DNA from: Levilactobacillus zymae DSM 19395
Lineage (GTDB): Bacteria; Bacillota; Bacilli; Lactobacillales; Lactobacillaceae
NCBI RefSeq assembly: GCF_001434115.1
Contig: NZ_AZDW01000013.1
Span: 186,001 to 250,000, forward strand
Length of the DNA: 64,000 nt
Reading direction: 5' to 3'
Shown: positions 17,446 through 27,362 of the stretch, piece after piece
How the letters are laid out: each line of letters starts with the position of its first letter
Position numbering within the stretch: the first letter of the stretch is position 1
Made by a program: the position numbers and the translations under genes
The notes under the pieces: model-generated
What the model was told of the DNA's origin: nothing
Seen by the model: only the letters and a program-made list of their open reading frames with translations
Databases searched by the model: none

Positions 17446-18753
17446 ATGGCATATCCCGTAGTAGCCATTGTTGGCCGCCCCAACGTGGGGAAGTCGACGC
17501 TGTTTAATCGGATTGCCGGTGAACGGATTTCCATCGTCGAAGACACCCCCGGGGTAACGCGTGACCGAATCTACGCGCCGGCCGAATGGTTGGGCACGGA
17601 ATTTCGGATGATTGATACCGGGGGGATCGACATGGGGGACGAACCGTTTCTCACCCAGATTACCCAACAAGCCGAAATTGCGATCGATGAAGCCGACGTG
17701 ATCGTGTTCGTCGTGAGCGCCCCCGAGGGGATCACGGACGCCGACGAAAAGGTCGCTAAGATTCTCTACCGGTCGAAGAAGCCCGTGATTTTGGCCGTGA
17801 ACAAGGCCGATAACCCGGAAGTCCGCGAAACGATTTATGATTTCTACGCCTTGGGCTTTGGCGATCCGTACCCGGTTTCCGGGGTCCACGGCTTAGGTCT
17901 TGGTGACCTGTTAGACGCCGTGGTCAAGGAATTCCCGGCCGAAGATGGTGCCCCGAAGGACGACTCCATTCGCTTTAGCCTGATTGGTCGGCCGAACGTG
18001 GGGAAATCCTCGCTGGTCAACGCCATGTTGGGTGAAGACCGGGTGATCGTGTCAAACATTGCCGGGACCACCCGGGATGCGATCGACACCAAGTTTACGG
18101 CGGACGATACGCGTTTCACCATGGTCGATACGGCCGGAATTCGGAAGCGGGGGAAGGTCTACGAAAACACGGAACGGTACAGCGTCATGCGGGCCATGCG
18201 CGCGATTGACGACTCCGACGTGGTGTTAGTGGTCTTAAACGCTGAAGAAGGGATTCGTGAACAGGATAAACGGGTGGCTGGTTACGCGCACGAAGCGGGA
18301 CGGGGCATCATTATCCTGGTCAACAAGTGGGACACCTTGAAGAAGGACAACCACACGTTGACGGATTTCGAAAATCTGATTCGCGCGGAATTCCAGTACC
18401 TCAGTTACGCGCCGATCTTGTTCGTTTCGGCTAAGACCGGTCAACGGTTGAGCCAGCTGCCGGCCATGATCAAACGGGTTTCCGCCAACCACAACCAACG
18501 GGTCCAGTCGGCCACGTTAAACGACGTGATCATGGACGCGATTGCGTTGAATCCGACGCCGTCCGACAACGGGAAGCGACTCCGGGTCTACTACGCCACG
18601 CAGGTGGCCGTGGCCCCGCCAACCTTCGTGGTCTTCGTCAACGACCCGAAGATGATGCACTTCTCCTACGAACGGTTTTTGGAAAATCAGATTCGTGAAC
18701 ACTTCGATTTTGAAGGCACACCGTTGCATCTGATCGAACGGGCACGGAAGTAA
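17446..18753 (+). CDS. der: Ribosome-associated double GTPase Der (EngA)
   Basis: Essential 50S assembly GTPase. 435 residues with two GTPase domains, each having GRPNVGKS (near residues 9 and 180), DTPGVTRD / TTRDAID switch segments, NKAD and NKWD, followed by a KH-like domain ([28 protein letters not shown]). Preceded by AAGGAGGG with 7 bases spacing. Downstream of rpsA as in other lactobacilli. Confidence 0.97.
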   Translation: MAYPVVAIVGRPNVGKSTLFNRIAGERISIVEDTPGVTRDRIYAPAEWLGTEFRMIDTGGIDMGDEPFLTQITQQAEIAIDEADVIVFVVSAPEGITDADEKVAKILYRSKKPVILAVNKADNPEVRETIYDFYALGFGDPYPVSGVHGLGLGDLLDAVVKEFPAEDGAPKDDSIRFSLIGRPNVGKSSLVNAMLGEDRVIVSNIAGTTRDAIDTKFTADDTRFTMVDTAGIRKRGKVYENTERYSVMRAMRAIDDSDVVLVVLNAEEGIREQDKRVAGYAHEAGRGIIILVNKWDTLKKDNHTLTDFENLIRAEFQYLSYAPILFVSAKTGQRLSQLPAMIKRVSANHNQRVQSATLNDVIMDAIALNPTPSDNGKRLRVYYATQVAVAPPTFVVFVNDPKMMHFSYERFLENQIREHFDFEGTPLHLIERARK

Positions 18754-18853
18754 CGCCGAACCCCGTGATAGCAACCTTTTTGCCCGAATTCGGGTCAAAA
18801 TGATAAAAATCACAAAAACTTCGGGGATAATTGCTAAAAAATGCCGTTATCCC

Positions 18854-18882
18854 TTGTCATATAAGGCTTCCTGTGCTATCTT
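18854..18882 (+). promoter_or_regulatory. hup promoter
   Basis: TTGTCA (18854-18859), 17 bases, extended -10 TGCTATCTT (TATCTT 18877-18882). The expected transcript starts about 18889, directly before the inverted repeat AAATGATG (18891-18898) / CATCATTT (18919-18926), so the mRNA would begin with a hairpin, perhaps for stability. Confidence 0.6.
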
Positions 18883-18993
18883 TGATAAAGAAATGATGCG
18901 GTTTCCCCGTATTTGTTTCATCATTTTTGGACCACTCAAAAATGATCACTAGATGGCCTACATCTAATCTTCTGTTCAGGAGGTGAATTCAAA

Positions 18994-19269
18994 ATGGCAA
19001 ACAAAGCACAATTGGTTAGCGATGTTGCAACCGCAACTGGCTTAACTAAAAAGGACGCAACGGCTGCAGTTGATGCAGTCTTCGATTCTGTCCAAGCAAC
19101 GTTGGCTAAAGGCGAAAAGGTTCAATTGATCGGCTTTGGTAACTTTGAAGTACGTGAACGTGCAGCTCGTAAGGGCCGTAACCCACAAACTGGACAAGAA
19201 ATCCAAATTCCTGCAAGCAAAGTCCCTGCATTCAAGCCAGGGAAGGCTTTAAAGGATGCTGTTAAATAA
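18994..19269 (+). CDS. hup: HU-family nucleoid DNA-binding protein
   Basis: Histone-like architectural protein of 91 residues. [20 protein letters not shown], the signature [21 protein letters not shown] with the DNA-intercalating arm, and the C-terminal [14 protein letters not shown] are all canonical. AGGAGGTG precedes the ATG. Its lower GC and biased codons fit an abundant protein. It has its own promoter and terminator. Confidence 0.97.
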   Translation: MANKAQLVSDVATATGLTKKDATAAVDAVFDSVQATLAKGEKVQLIGFGNFEVRERAARKGRNPQTGQEIQIPASKVPAFKPGKALKDAVK

Positions 19270-19298
19270 TTATAATTAACTATTTAATGGGTAAAGGG

Positions 19299-19325
19299 CC
19301 AGTCCGGTCGACGGACTGGTTTTTT
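19299..19325 (+). terminator. Terminator of hup
   Basis: Perfect 8-bp stem CCAGTCCG / CGGACTGG with GTCGA loop and a T run. Confidence 0.92.
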
Positions 19326-19380
19326 ATTACCGTGAAATCATGATGCTTGATCTGGGACCGTTGAGGAGGCCGAAAAACGG

Positions 19381-20643
19381 ATGAGTTACGCACAAACTGC
19401 GTTAGACCAACTGGAAAAGGGGCAACTGGATGCCTTCAAGAAGCAATACGCTTTGGCGCTGCGCCACGACGATGATGATACCCTGTTTAGTCTGGCCGAA
19501 GAATTATATTCCTTGGGCTTTTTGAACCAGTCGCGCCGGATCTACGAGAAGTTGTTAAAGAAGTATCCGGACGAAGACGAATTACGGACGAACCTGGCGG
19601 ATATTGCGATTGACGAGGATAAAAACGATGAAGCACTGGATTATCTGAATCAGGTCAAACCAGGTTCCGAGGCTTACGTGCAGGCGCTGATGGTGGCGGC
19701 GGACCTTTATCAGACCCAGGAACTCTTCGAGGTCAGTGAGCAAAAACTACTCACGGCCCGTAAGCTAGCACCGGACGAACCGGTGATCACCTTTGCGTTG
19801 GCCGAACTGTATTTCACCATGCGAGAGTTCCGGAAGGCCATTCCGCTGTACCTGGAACTGATCACGGCGGGAACGACCACGTTATCGCGGGTTAACCTGG
19901 TGGAACGCCTCGGGGTGGCCTACGCGAACGCCGGGCGCTTTGAGCAGGCCATCGGGTATCTGAAGCAGATTCACCCGGGGGACATGACCGCCGACGTGAA
20001 GTTTGAAACGGCCTTTACCTACCTCCAGTTAAAGGACCGCTTGGCGGCCATTCACCTGTTTGAGGAACTTAAGGATAGCGACCCCAACTATACGTCGTTG
20101 TACCCGTATCTGGGCCAGGCGCTGGAGGCCGAAAATCGCTTGCCGGAGGCGTTAACGGCGCTTCAGGAAGGGTTAGGGGTCGACCAGTACAACGAGAAGC
20201 TTTGGCTGCAGGCGGCGCACGTGGCAACGAAGCTCGACGACGAAGACCTCGCCGAGAAGTATTTGAAGCAGGGCCACGACCTAGACGCCGACGACCTGAG
20301 TGCGGTGATCCAACTCAGTAACCTGTACGTGAAGCAGGAGCGCTGGGACGAAAATGTGGCGTTGATCCAACCCTACGTGAAGGACGAGGGCGCCGATCCC
20401 CAGCTTTACTGGAACCTGGCCGTGACGGCCCAACACCAGGAAAATTACGCGCAGGCCCGGCAAGCTTACGATGCCGCGGCACCGTTCTTCATGGATCAGC
20501 CGGACTTCTTGAAGCCGGCCATTTACTTCTACCGCGAAGAGGGGGCCAGCGACCAGGTGAAAACGCTGCTGCAGGCTTACGTTAAGTTAGTGCCCGACGA
20601 CGTGGAAATGGCCGCGTTGTGGGACAGTTACCGGGAAGTCTAA
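19381..20643 (+). CDS. Tetratricopeptide repeat protein (YpiA-like)
   Basis: 420 residues, almost wholly TPR helices: recognisable repeats include NQSRRIYEKLLKKYPDEDEL, AYVQALMVAADLYQTQELFE, PVITFALAELYFTMREFRKAIPLYLEL, RLGVAYANAGRFEQAIGYLKQI and PYLGQALEAENRLPEALTALQEGL. No signal peptide, so it is a cytoplasmic scaffold. Its partner is unknown. The position after hup is conserved in lactobacilli and compatible with B. subtilis YpiA. GAGGAGG lies 11 bases before the ATG. Confidence 0.85.
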   Translation: MSYAQTALDQLEKGQLDAFKKQYALALRHDDDDTLFSLAEELYSLGFLNQSRRIYEKLLKKYPDEDELRTNLADIAIDEDKNDEALDYLNQVKPGSEAYVQALMVAADLYQTQELFEVSEQKLLTARKLAPDEPVITFALAELYFTMREFRKAIPLYLELITAGTTTLSRVNLVERLGVAYANAGRFEQAIGYLKQIHPGDMTADVKFETAFTYLQLKDRLAAIHLFEELKDSDPNYTSLYPYLGQALEAENRLPEALTALQEGLGVDQYNEKLWLQAAHVATKLDDEDLAEKYLKQGHDLDADDLSAVIQLSNLYVKQERWDENVALIQPYVKDEGADPQLYWNLAVTAQHQENYAQARQAYDAAAPFFMDQPDFLKPAIYFYREEGASDQVKTLLQAYVKLVPDDVEMAALWDSYREV

Positions 20644-20666
20644 CTTTAAAAATTGTTAAAATTTAA

Positions 20667-20701
20667 CCGTTTGTGGCGTAATTGCCGCAAACGGTTTTTT
20701 T
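20667..20701 (+). terminator. Terminator of the TPR gene
   Basis: Stem CCGTTTGTGGC / GCCGCAAACGG with a G-U pair, then seven T. Confidence 0.9.
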
Positions 20702-20752
20702 GAAAAATCATATTTGTAATAACACAATTTTTACTTTAACTTATTTTCTCAC

Positions 20753-20783
20753 AAAAAAAGCAACCGCACACCCCGCGGTTGCT
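20753..20783 (-). terminator. Terminator of the yitT-like gene
   Basis: AGCAACCGC / GCGGTTGCT stem (20759-20783) preceded on the + strand by AAAAAAA, which is the T run for the minus-strand transcript. Confidence 0.85.
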
Positions 20784-20811
20784 AAACCAGAACCTAAACC
20801 GCCCAAACCGG

Positions 20812-21705
20812 TCAATGCCGGAAACGGGCTAAAAAGCGCTTCTTAGGGACGGCGAAGGTAAACCCTTCACCCAGGGCCTCGGTCACGCTAATTACCGAGA
20901 CAAACGCCTTAGGATCGCACTCATGAATGATGTGACGCAAGGTGTGCAATTCGTTAGGGGCCACGACCACGTAAATCATCTGCCGGGATTGGTGCGAGTA
21001 GCCACCTTCAGCGTGCAACAGGGTCACGCCACGTTCCAGTTGGTCCATGATGGCGTTAGTGATGTCTTGATAGTGCTCGGAGACCACCAAAATTCCGCGC
21101 GCCGCGTAAGCCCCTTCCTGCGTGAAGTTGACGATTCGCGTGAGAATATAGGAATAAATCAAGGTGTAGGCCATGTGGGGCACGTTGATGTAGACCAGCG
21201 AAATCAGTAAGATCACCACATCCAGCCACAGGAGCGATTGGCCCATCGGCACGCCGAAAAACCGTTCCATGATGCGCGCCACGATGTCGGTCCCGCCGGT
21301 AGTGCCACCGTAACGGTAGATCAATCCCGACCCGAAGCCCCCGGCAATCCCGGCACCCAGGGCGGCCAGTAGGAGGTCACCTCTGAGGTCGATGGCCAGG
21401 GGCACCCGTTGCCAGATCCACAGAAATAGCGACAACATGAAGGTCCCGTAGATTGTGTAAATCAAGGACTGCTTACCCAGGTAACGGTACCCGATGGCCA
21501 GCAGCGGAATGTTGATCAGGATGGTCGAGTAGGCGGGGTCAAAGTGAAATAACGCCCGGATGATCAGGGTGATCCCGGAGATCCCGCCGTCGGCCAAATG
21601 GTTGGCGATGTTGAAGAAGACCAAACTAAACGCCAACGTGGCGCACCCCAACCCAATCATAATCAGGTCGAGTAGCCGAACCTGTTCGTCTTTAATCTGT
21701 GTCAT
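20812..21705 (-). CDS. YitT family integral membrane protein
   Basis: 297 residues with about five to six membrane helices in the first 200 residues (LLDLIMIGLGCATLAFSLVF at the start; GAGIAGGFGSGLIYRYGGTTGGTDIVA is the family signature) and a C-terminal cytosolic DUF2179 domain (QMIYVVVAPNELHTLRHIIHECDPKAFVSV). Function of the family is unknown; B. subtilis has several paralogues. ATG 21705 is preceded by GGGAGG. It is monocistronic and convergent with the TPR gene. Confidence 0.88.
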   Translation of the reverse strand: MTQIKDEQVRLLDLIMIGLGCATLAFSLVFFNIANHLADGGISGITLIIRALFHFDPAYSTILINIPLLAIGYRYLGKQSLIYTIYGTFMLSLFLWIWQRVPLAIDLRGDLLLAALGAGIAGGFGSGLIYRYGGTTGGTDIVARIMERFFGVPMGQSLLWLDVVILLISLVYINVPHMAYTLIYSYILTRIVNFTQEGAYAARGILVVSEHYQDITNAIMDQLERGVTLLHAEGGYSHQSRQMIYVVVAPNELHTLRHIIHECDPKAFVSVISVTEALGEGFTFAVPKKRFLARFRH

Positions 21706-21941
21706 AGTATCGTCCTCCCACCGAAATATCACGTTAATTCAGGCGGACCAATTTAACCAAATTGACCATCAAACCCGTCTGCCCGGCACGCAAGATTATA
21801 AGCTCATCATAGCATAGTTTTTAGACCAATAGTAACCGCGCTAACCGGGCCGAACCAGCGCTTTGCATTCAATTCACCGCGGTAATCTGTTAAACTGGCA
21901 GAGGAAGACTTTACCAGAATTTGGCAGAAGGGGAAGACGGT

Positions 21942-23150
21942 ATGCAACTAAAACAATTACCACGGGATTTTGAATTGGCCCGGCCGGTTTTACAGACCAT
22001 TGAGCAGGCGGGTTACGAGGCGTACTTTGTGGGTGGCAGCGTGCGGGATACGATTTTAGGTAAATCGATCCACGACGTTGACATCGCCACCAGCGCCTAT
22101 CCCGATGAAATCAAACACCTTTTTAAACGCACGGTCGATACCGGCATCGAACACGGTACCGTGATGATTCTAGATCACGGCACGGGCTACGAGACCACCA
22201 CGTTTCGTTCCGAATCGACCTACACCGACTTTCGCCGTCCTGACCACGTGACCTTTGTGCGGTCCTTGGCCGAGGACTTAAAACGCCGAGACTTCACGAT
22301 CAACGCCTTAGCCATGCGCGAGAACGGGGAGGTCATCGACCTATTTGATGGCCTGACCGACCTGAAAAATCACCATATTCGCGCCGTGGGCGATCCCCAG
22401 GAACGGTTCCACGAGGACGCCTTACGGATGATGCGGGCGGTCCGGTTCGCTAGTCAATTGGACTTCGACATCGTTCCCGCTACGGAAGCGGCCATGACCG
22501 ATCACGCGGCCCTGTTGGCCAAAATCGCGGTCGAACGGACGCAGGTGGAACTCTTGAAGCTACTGATGGGCCAGACGCCGCAGCGCGGGTTGACCGTGAT
22601 GCTAGCGACGCAGCTCTGGCGTTACTGTCCGGACTTTACCCACCAGGAAGCGGCGTTGACCCGGTTAGCTCAGCGGTTGACCCACGGCGTCAGCAGCGAG
22701 GTCACGGCTTGGGCGTTACTGAGTCTAAGCTTCGGACTGGATCACGCCCAGACCACGACCTTCTTGAAGCACTGGAAGACCTCCAACCAAGTCATCACGG
22801 ACGTGCAAGCCGTGGTGGCAGCGGCACGGGTCCTGCAGACGCAAGACTTGACGGCCTGGCAACTCTACCAGTGCGGCCGCGACCGGCTCTTGTTAGCCAA
22901 TGAGGTGGCCGTCATTTTAGGCGCTCCCGACCGGGCCACGGCCCTGACCCAAGCGGCTGAAGCGCTGCCCATTCACCAGAAACGCGAGGTGGCGTTAACG
23001 GGGAAGGACTTGATGCAAGCCGGGATTCAGCCCGGTCCCCAGTTAGGTCAGCTGTTAGCCACCTTGGAACGGCAAGTGGTCACGGGCCAAGTGGCCAACC
23101 AACCGGCGGCGTTACTGACGCAGGCGTTAGCCCTAGCAAATTCGAAATAA
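21942..23150 (+). CDS. cca: CCA-adding tRNA nucleotidyltransferase
   Basis: Builds and repairs the 3' CCA end of tRNA. 402 residues, the bacterial class II size. The head domain has YFVGGSVRDTILGK (residues 32-45) with the metal-binding DVDIAT just after, and RRDFTINALAM; the tRNA-binding neck motif HEDALRMMRAVRFASQL follows. AAGGGGAAG precedes ATG 21942. The last codons lie 20 bases before the ABC-F gene. Confidence 0.95.
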   Translation: MQLKQLPRDFELARPVLQTIEQAGYEAYFVGGSVRDTILGKSIHDVDIATSAYPDEIKHLFKRTVDTGIEHGTVMILDHGTGYETTTFRSESTYTDFRRPDHVTFVRSLAEDLKRRDFTINALAMRENGEVIDLFDGLTDLKNHHIRAVGDPQERFHEDALRMMRAVRFASQLDFDIVPATEAAMTDHAALLAKIAVERTQVELLKLLMGQTPQRGLTVMLATQLWRYCPDFTHQEAALTRLAQRLTHGVSSEVTAWALLSLSFGLDHAQTTTFLKHWKTSNQVITDVQAVVAAARVLQTQDLTAWQLYQCGRDRLLLANEVAVILGAPDRATALTQAAEALPIHQKREVALTGKDLMQAGIQPGPQLGQLLATLERQVVTGQVANQPAALLTQALALANSK

Positions 23151-23170
23151 GAGAGTAGTGACGAAAATTT

Positions 23171-25066
23171 ATGCAAACCTTACGTGCAGAAAATTTACAC
23201 CGAACTTATGGTGAGAAAACCCTATTTGATAATTTAAACTTCATCATCAACGAACACGACCGCATCGGGTTGATTGGGGTCAACGGCAGTGGGAAGACCT
23301 CCCTGTTGAACACCTTAGCCGGGGTCAACAACGACCAGACCGGGACCATCAGTACCCCCAAGGACTACACCATTGGGTATCTGACCCAGAAACCCGACCT
23401 GGACGAAAACCTGACCGTCATGGACGCCGTCTTTTCCGGGGACCAGACCGTTTTCGTAACGATTCGCCAATACGAGGCGGCGCTGGCGGCTTACGGGCAA
23501 CACCCCGAGGACGCCAAGGCCCAGAAACGTTATTTAGACGCCGAGGCTAAGATGAACGAAGAGGACGCCTGGACCGCCGAAAGCGACGTTAAGACGATCC
23601 TGACGCAGCTAAAGATCACGGACCTATCGCAATCGATCAAGACGCTCTCCGGGGGGCAGGTCAAGCGGGTCGGCTTGGCCCAGGTGCTGATTCAATCCCC
23701 GGACCTATTGCTTTTGGATGAACCGACCAACCACTTGGACTTTGACTCCATCGCCTGGTTGCAGCAATACCTGACCACCTACAAGGGGGCGTTACTGGTC
23801 GTGACCCATGACCGGTACTTCTTGGACCAAGTCGCCAACCAGATTTGGGAACTCGACTTCGGGAAACTCTACCAATACCCGGGAAACTACCAAGCCTACG
23901 TCCAGGAAAAGGCCGAACGGGTGACGCAAGAAGCCGATGCCGAACAGAAGTCTAAGCGGCTCTACCAACAGGAACTGGCCTGGATGAAGGCGGGCGCCAA
24001 GGCCCGGTCGACCAAGCAAAATGCCCGGATCAACCGGTTCCACGAGTTGGCCAGCCAACAGGGCACCCGACAGGTCCAACAAAACGTGTCGATTTCTCTG
24101 GGCCAACAACGGTTAGGTAAAAAGGTCATCGAATTAAAGGACGCCAACCTGCGTCTAGGCGACCACCTGATCTTAAAGGACTTTAGCGACCTGATCCAGG
24201 GCGGCGAACGCATCGGGATCAGTGGAGAAAACGGAGCCGGGAAGTCCAGTCTCCTTAACGTGATCGCCGGGAAGTTACCCTTAGATTCCGGCATCATCGA
24301 CGTGGGGGAAACCGTGAAGATGGCCTACTATACCCAGCAAATCGAACCAATTCCCGAAGATAAACGGATGATCAACTACCTGTCAGAGGTCGGCCAAAAC
24401 GTGACCGATAAGCAGGGCAATTCCGTCAGTGTGACCGAATTATTGGAACAGTTCTTATTCCCCCGGTTCATGCACGGCACGTTGATTCGTAAGCTCTCCG
24501 GGGGTGAAAAGCGGCGGTTATACCTGTTGAAGTTGTTGATGGAACAACCCAACGTTTTACTACTCGACGAACCCACCAACGATTTAGATATTAGTACCCT
24601 GACGGTCTTGGAGGACTACATCGCGCAGTTCGCCGGCACCGTCATCACGGTCTCCCATGACCGCTACTTCCTGGATAAGGTGGCCGACCGCCTGTTGATC
24701 TTCGACGGCAACGGGCAGATTGAACGGTATTCCGGTCAATTTAGCGATTACTTGGCGGCTCAAAAGCCGAGTCATAAGCCCGCGGCAACGAAACCCAAGA
24801 CGACTGCGAAACCGGAACAACCAACGGCGCCGACCGCGAAAAAGAAGGTCAAGCTGACCTACGCCGAACAAAAGGAATGGGAAGGCATCGAGGGCGTCAT
24901 CGACGATCTGGAAGCCAAGAAGGCCGCCGTGCAAAAGGACATGAACGCCAACGGGGCCAACTACGACAAGCTCGCCGACCTGCAACAACAATTAGACGAC
25001 TTAGACCAACAATTAGATCAGAAGGTCGCTCGCTGGGAATACCTAAGCGAGTACGCCACGGATTAG
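23171..25066 (+). CDS. ABC-F family ATPase (YfmR/Uup type)
   Basis: 631 residues with two ABC cassettes and no membrane segment: Walker A GVNGSGKTS and GENGAGKSS, signatures LSGGQVKRVGLAQ and LSGGEKRRLYLLK, Walker B LLLLDEPTNHLD and LLLDEPTNDLD. The linker between cassettes is charged, and a C-terminal coiled coil (about 570-630, DDLEAKKAAVQKDM...LQQQLDDLDQQLDQK) is typical of Uup/YfmR. ABC-F proteins act on stalled ribosomes; this is a housekeeping type rather than an obvious antibiotic-protection one. The ribosome site is weak, suggesting coupling to cca. Confidence 0.88.
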   Translation: MQTLRAENLHRTYGEKTLFDNLNFIINEHDRIGLIGVNGSGKTSLLNTLAGVNNDQTGTISTPKDYTIGYLTQKPDLDENLTVMDAVFSGDQTVFVTIRQYEAALAAYGQHPEDAKAQKRYLDAEAKMNEEDAWTAESDVKTILTQLKITDLSQSIKTLSGGQVKRVGLAQVLIQSPDLLLLDEPTNHLDFDSIAWLQQYLTTYKGALLVVTHDRYFLDQVANQIWELDFGKLYQYPGNYQAYVQEKAERVTQEADAEQKSKRLYQQELAWMKAGAKARSTKQNARINRFHELASQQGTRQVQQNVSISLGQQRLGKKVIELKDANLRLGDHLILKDFSDLIQGGERIGISGENGAGKSSLLNVIAGKLPLDSGIIDVGETVKMAYYTQQIEPIPEDKRMINYLSEVGQNVTDKQGNSVSVTELLEQFLFPRFMHGTLIRKLSGGEKRRLYLLKLLMEQPNVLLLDEPTNDLDISTLTVLEDYIAQFAGTVITVSHDRYFLDKVADRLLIFDGNGQIERYSGQFSDYLAAQKPSHKPAATKPKTTAKPEQPTAPTAKKKVKLTYAEQKEWEGIEGVIDDLEAKKAAVQKDMNANGANYDKLADLQQQLDDLDQQLDQKVARWEYLSEYATD

Positions 25067-25081
25067 GGGGAGCTCACGGCA

Positions 25082-26032
25082 ATGCTAGAAGATGCTTATT
25101 TAAATTTGGAACGTACCGTTTTGGAACAGGGGCACGAAAAAACCGACCGCACGGGGACTGGAACCGTCAGCCTCTTCGGCTATCAGATGCGCTTCAACCT
25201 GCAAGAAGGTTTCCCGTTACTGACCACCAAGAAGGTCCCGTTTGGCCTGATCAAATCGGAACTCCTGTGGTTCCTACGGGGAGACACCAACATTCGGTTC
25301 TTACTCCAGCACCATAACCACATCTGGGACGAGTGGGCGTTTCAGCGCTACGTAGACAGTCCCGACTATCACGGCCCCGACATGCACGACTTTGGCCGCC
25401 GCTCCCTGGTCGATGCCGCGTTTAACCAGCAGTATCAGGCCGAGAAAAAGGCCTTTTGCGACCGTATCTTGACCGATAAAGCCTTCGGGGATCACTACGG
25501 GGATCTGGGATTGGTGTACGGTAGTCAGTGGCGGGCCTGGCAGGGCCACAACGGTGAGACCATCGACCAGTTGGCCAACGTGATCCAAACCTTACGGACG
25601 CATCCCGATTCCCGCCGGATGATTGTCTCGGCTTGGAACCCCGCCGACGTGCCGTCCATGGCGTTACCGCCGTGTCACACGCTGTACCAGTTCTACGTCA
25701 ACGATGGCAAACTGAGCTGTCAGCTGTATCAACGCAGTGGGGATATCTTCCTGGGTGTGCCGTTCAACATTGCCAGTTACGCCCTGTTGACGTCGCTGAT
25801 TGCGAAGGAAGTCGGCCTGGAGGTGGGCGACTTCGTCCACACCCTGGGGGATGCCCACATCTATAAAAACCATCTGGACCAGGTCAAGACCCAATTGGCC
25901 CGGACGCCGAAAGCCGCGCCGCAATTGTGGTTGAATCCGGATAAGTCCAGTATCTTTGATTACGACATGGCCGACATCAAGGTAACCGGGTACGACCCGG
26001 CCCCCGCGATCAAGGCCCCCGTCGCCGTATAG
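25082..26032 (+). CDS. thyA: Thymidylate synthase
   Basis: Methylates dUMP to dTMP using methylene-tetrahydrofolate. 316 residues, the same length as L. casei ThyA, including the internal insertion of about 50 residues (about 88-140) seen in that enzyme. [16 protein letters not shown], the catalytic [12 protein letters not shown] and the folate/dUMP site [20 protein letters not shown] are all visible. GGGGAG precedes the ATG. Its stop codon overlaps the ribosome site of folA. Confidence 0.97.
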   Translation: MLEDAYLNLERTVLEQGHEKTDRTGTGTVSLFGYQMRFNLQEGFPLLTTKKVPFGLIKSELLWFLRGDTNIRFLLQHHNHIWDEWAFQRYVDSPDYHGPDMHDFGRRSLVDAAFNQQYQAEKKAFCDRILTDKAFGDHYGDLGLVYGSQWRAWQGHNGETIDQLANVIQTLRTHPDSRRMIVSAWNPADVPSMALPPCHTLYQFYVNDGKLSCQLYQRSGDIFLGVPFNIASYALLTSLIAKEVGLEVGDFVHTLGDAHIYKNHLDQVKTQLARTPKAAPQLWLNPDKSSIFDYDMADIKVTGYDPAPAIKAPVAV

Positions 26033-26043
26033 GAGGAATGACC

Positions 26044-26535
26044 ATGTTGATCTATCTTTGGGCCGAAAGTCACGGCGGCGTCATCGGCTATCAGGGGCGC
26101 TTGCCTTGGCACCTACCGGCCGACATGCACTACTTTAAAACCACCACGACGGGCCACACGGTCATCGCCGGGGCCAAGACCTTTGCCTCGTTTGGCCGGC
26201 CATTACCGCACCGGGTCAACGTGGTGGTCAGCCACCGGGCGGCCAGCGAATTTCCGGCAGGCGTCACGGTCCTGAATTCGTTAGCGGCCGTGCGGCAATA
26301 CGCCGCCGACCATCCCCAAGACCAGCTTTATGTGGTCGGGGGGGCGCAACTTTTTAACGGTCTCATGCCCGACGTGGACCGGTTATACCGCACCACCATC
26401 GACGCGGACTTCCCGGGAGATACCCGGATGCCCGCCATCGACTACACCCAGTTTGCGAAAATTGGCGAGCAGGTCGGGGTGCGGGATGCCGCCAACCCCT
26501 ACGATTACGTTTTCGAACAGTTTGAACGGCGCTAA
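26044..26535 (+). CDS. folA: Dihydrofolate reductase
   Basis: Regenerates tetrahydrofolate consumed by ThyA. 163 residues similar to L. casei DHFR: MLIYLWAESHGGVIGYQGRLPWHLPADMHYF at the N-terminus, with the Asp in the catalytic position (PADM), and VVGGAQLF for NADPH binding. ATG 26044 lies 7 bases from AGGAGG; an ATG at 26038 is only one base from it and was rejected. Confidence 0.97.
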   Translation: MLIYLWAESHGGVIGYQGRLPWHLPADMHYFKTTTTGHTVIAGAKTFASFGRPLPHRVNVVVSHRAASEFPAGVTVLNSLAAVRQYAADHPQDQLYVVGGAQLFNGLMPDVDRLYRTTIDADFPGDTRMPAIDYTQFAKIGEQVGVRDAANPYDYVFEQFERR

Positions 26536-26539
26536 GCTA

Positions 26540-26573
26540 AAAGGTCGCCCACGTAAGCACGTGAGCGACCTTT
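26540..26573. terminator. Terminator between folA and the hemolysin III gene
   Basis: AAAGGTCGC / GCGACCTTT perfect 9-bp stem with an inner CACGT/ACGTG. Convergent genes on both sides; T runs are short, so a bidirectional role is likely but not certain. Confidence 0.7.
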
Positions 26574-26581
26574 GACGTTAT

Positions 26582-27223
26582 TTAGGCGTATAACAGAATG
26601 GAAAAGTACATCAATCCGGTCCCCAGCATCACGAACAGGTGCCAGATGACGTGGCCGAAGGGGACTCCTTTGAAACTATACAGCACGGCTCCGGCCGTGA
26701 AGGCGACCCCGCCGGCGAACAGCAGGCCAAAGCCCACGGGCCCTAAGCCGGCGTACAGGGGCTTGATGCCTAACAGACACATCCAGCCCATCACCACGTA
26801 GATGATGGTGGAGAGAATCTGGTGTTGGCCTAGCCAGATGGCCTTATAGATGATGCCCAAGACGGCCATTCCCCAGATGACGCCGAACATGGTCCAGCCT
26901 AACCAGCCCCCGATGACCAGGAGGCTATAGGGCGTGTAGGTCCCGGCAATCAACAGGTAGATGGCGCAGTGGTCAAAAATCTGAAAGACGTGGGAGGCCT
27001 TGGTGAAGACCAGGCTGTGGAAGAGCGTGGAGGCTAAGTAGAACAGGACCATGATGGCCCCGTAGATGGCAAACGTGGTCATCCGTAGCGCGCCGCCCTT
27101 GGCGTGGGCCTGTAGCAACAGGATCACTAATCCGGCGATACTGAGGCCGGCCCCGATGCCGTGGGTCGTGGCGTTCAGAACTTCATTGACGATGTTATAG
27201 GTACGACTTCGTGGTGGTTGCAA
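26582..27223 (-). CDS. Hemolysin III / PAQR family membrane protein
   Basis: 213 residues, seven hydrophobic segments. Family features: NEVLNATTHGIGAGLSIAG near the N-terminus, STLFHSL, FDHCAIYLLIAGTYTPYSL and the final HVIWHLFVMLGTGLMYFSILLY with conserved histidines. The bacterial members (YqfA/TrhA) are linked to membrane lipid homeostasis rather than proven toxins. TTG start (27221-27223) with GGAGGAGG 6 bases upstream. Confidence 0.87.
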   Translation of the reverse strand: MQPPRSRTYNIVNEVLNATTHGIGAGLSIAGLVILLLQAHAKGGALRMTTFAIYGAIMVLFYLASTLFHSLVFTKASHVFQIFDHCAIYLLIAGTYTPYSLLVIGGWLGWTMFGVIWGMAVLGIIYKAIWLGQHQILSTIIYVVMGWMCLLGIKPLYAGLGPVGFGLLFAGGVAFTAGAVLYSFKGVPFGHVIWHLFVMLGTGLMYFSILLYA

Positions 27224-27264
27224 CGAACCTCCTCCTTTAAATTAAGCGATTTACGGGACGACAG

Positions 27265-27329
27265 CTGAAAAAAGCAGATAATTCTGCTATACTGTTACTG
27301 TATGTTCCATTATGCATATTGTAGCATAA
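27265..27329 (+). promoter_or_regulatory. degV promoter with palindromes
   Basis: CTGAAA (27265-27270), 17 bases, extended -10 TGCTATACT (TATACT 27288-27293). The perfect palindrome AGCAGA-TAAT-TCTGCT (27273-27288) fills the spacer, and a second, TTATGC-N8-GCATAA (27310-27329), lies just past the start site. Confidence 0.5.
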
Positions 27330-27362
27330 ACCAAATTTTTGGTCAGAAAGAGTGGGATCTCC

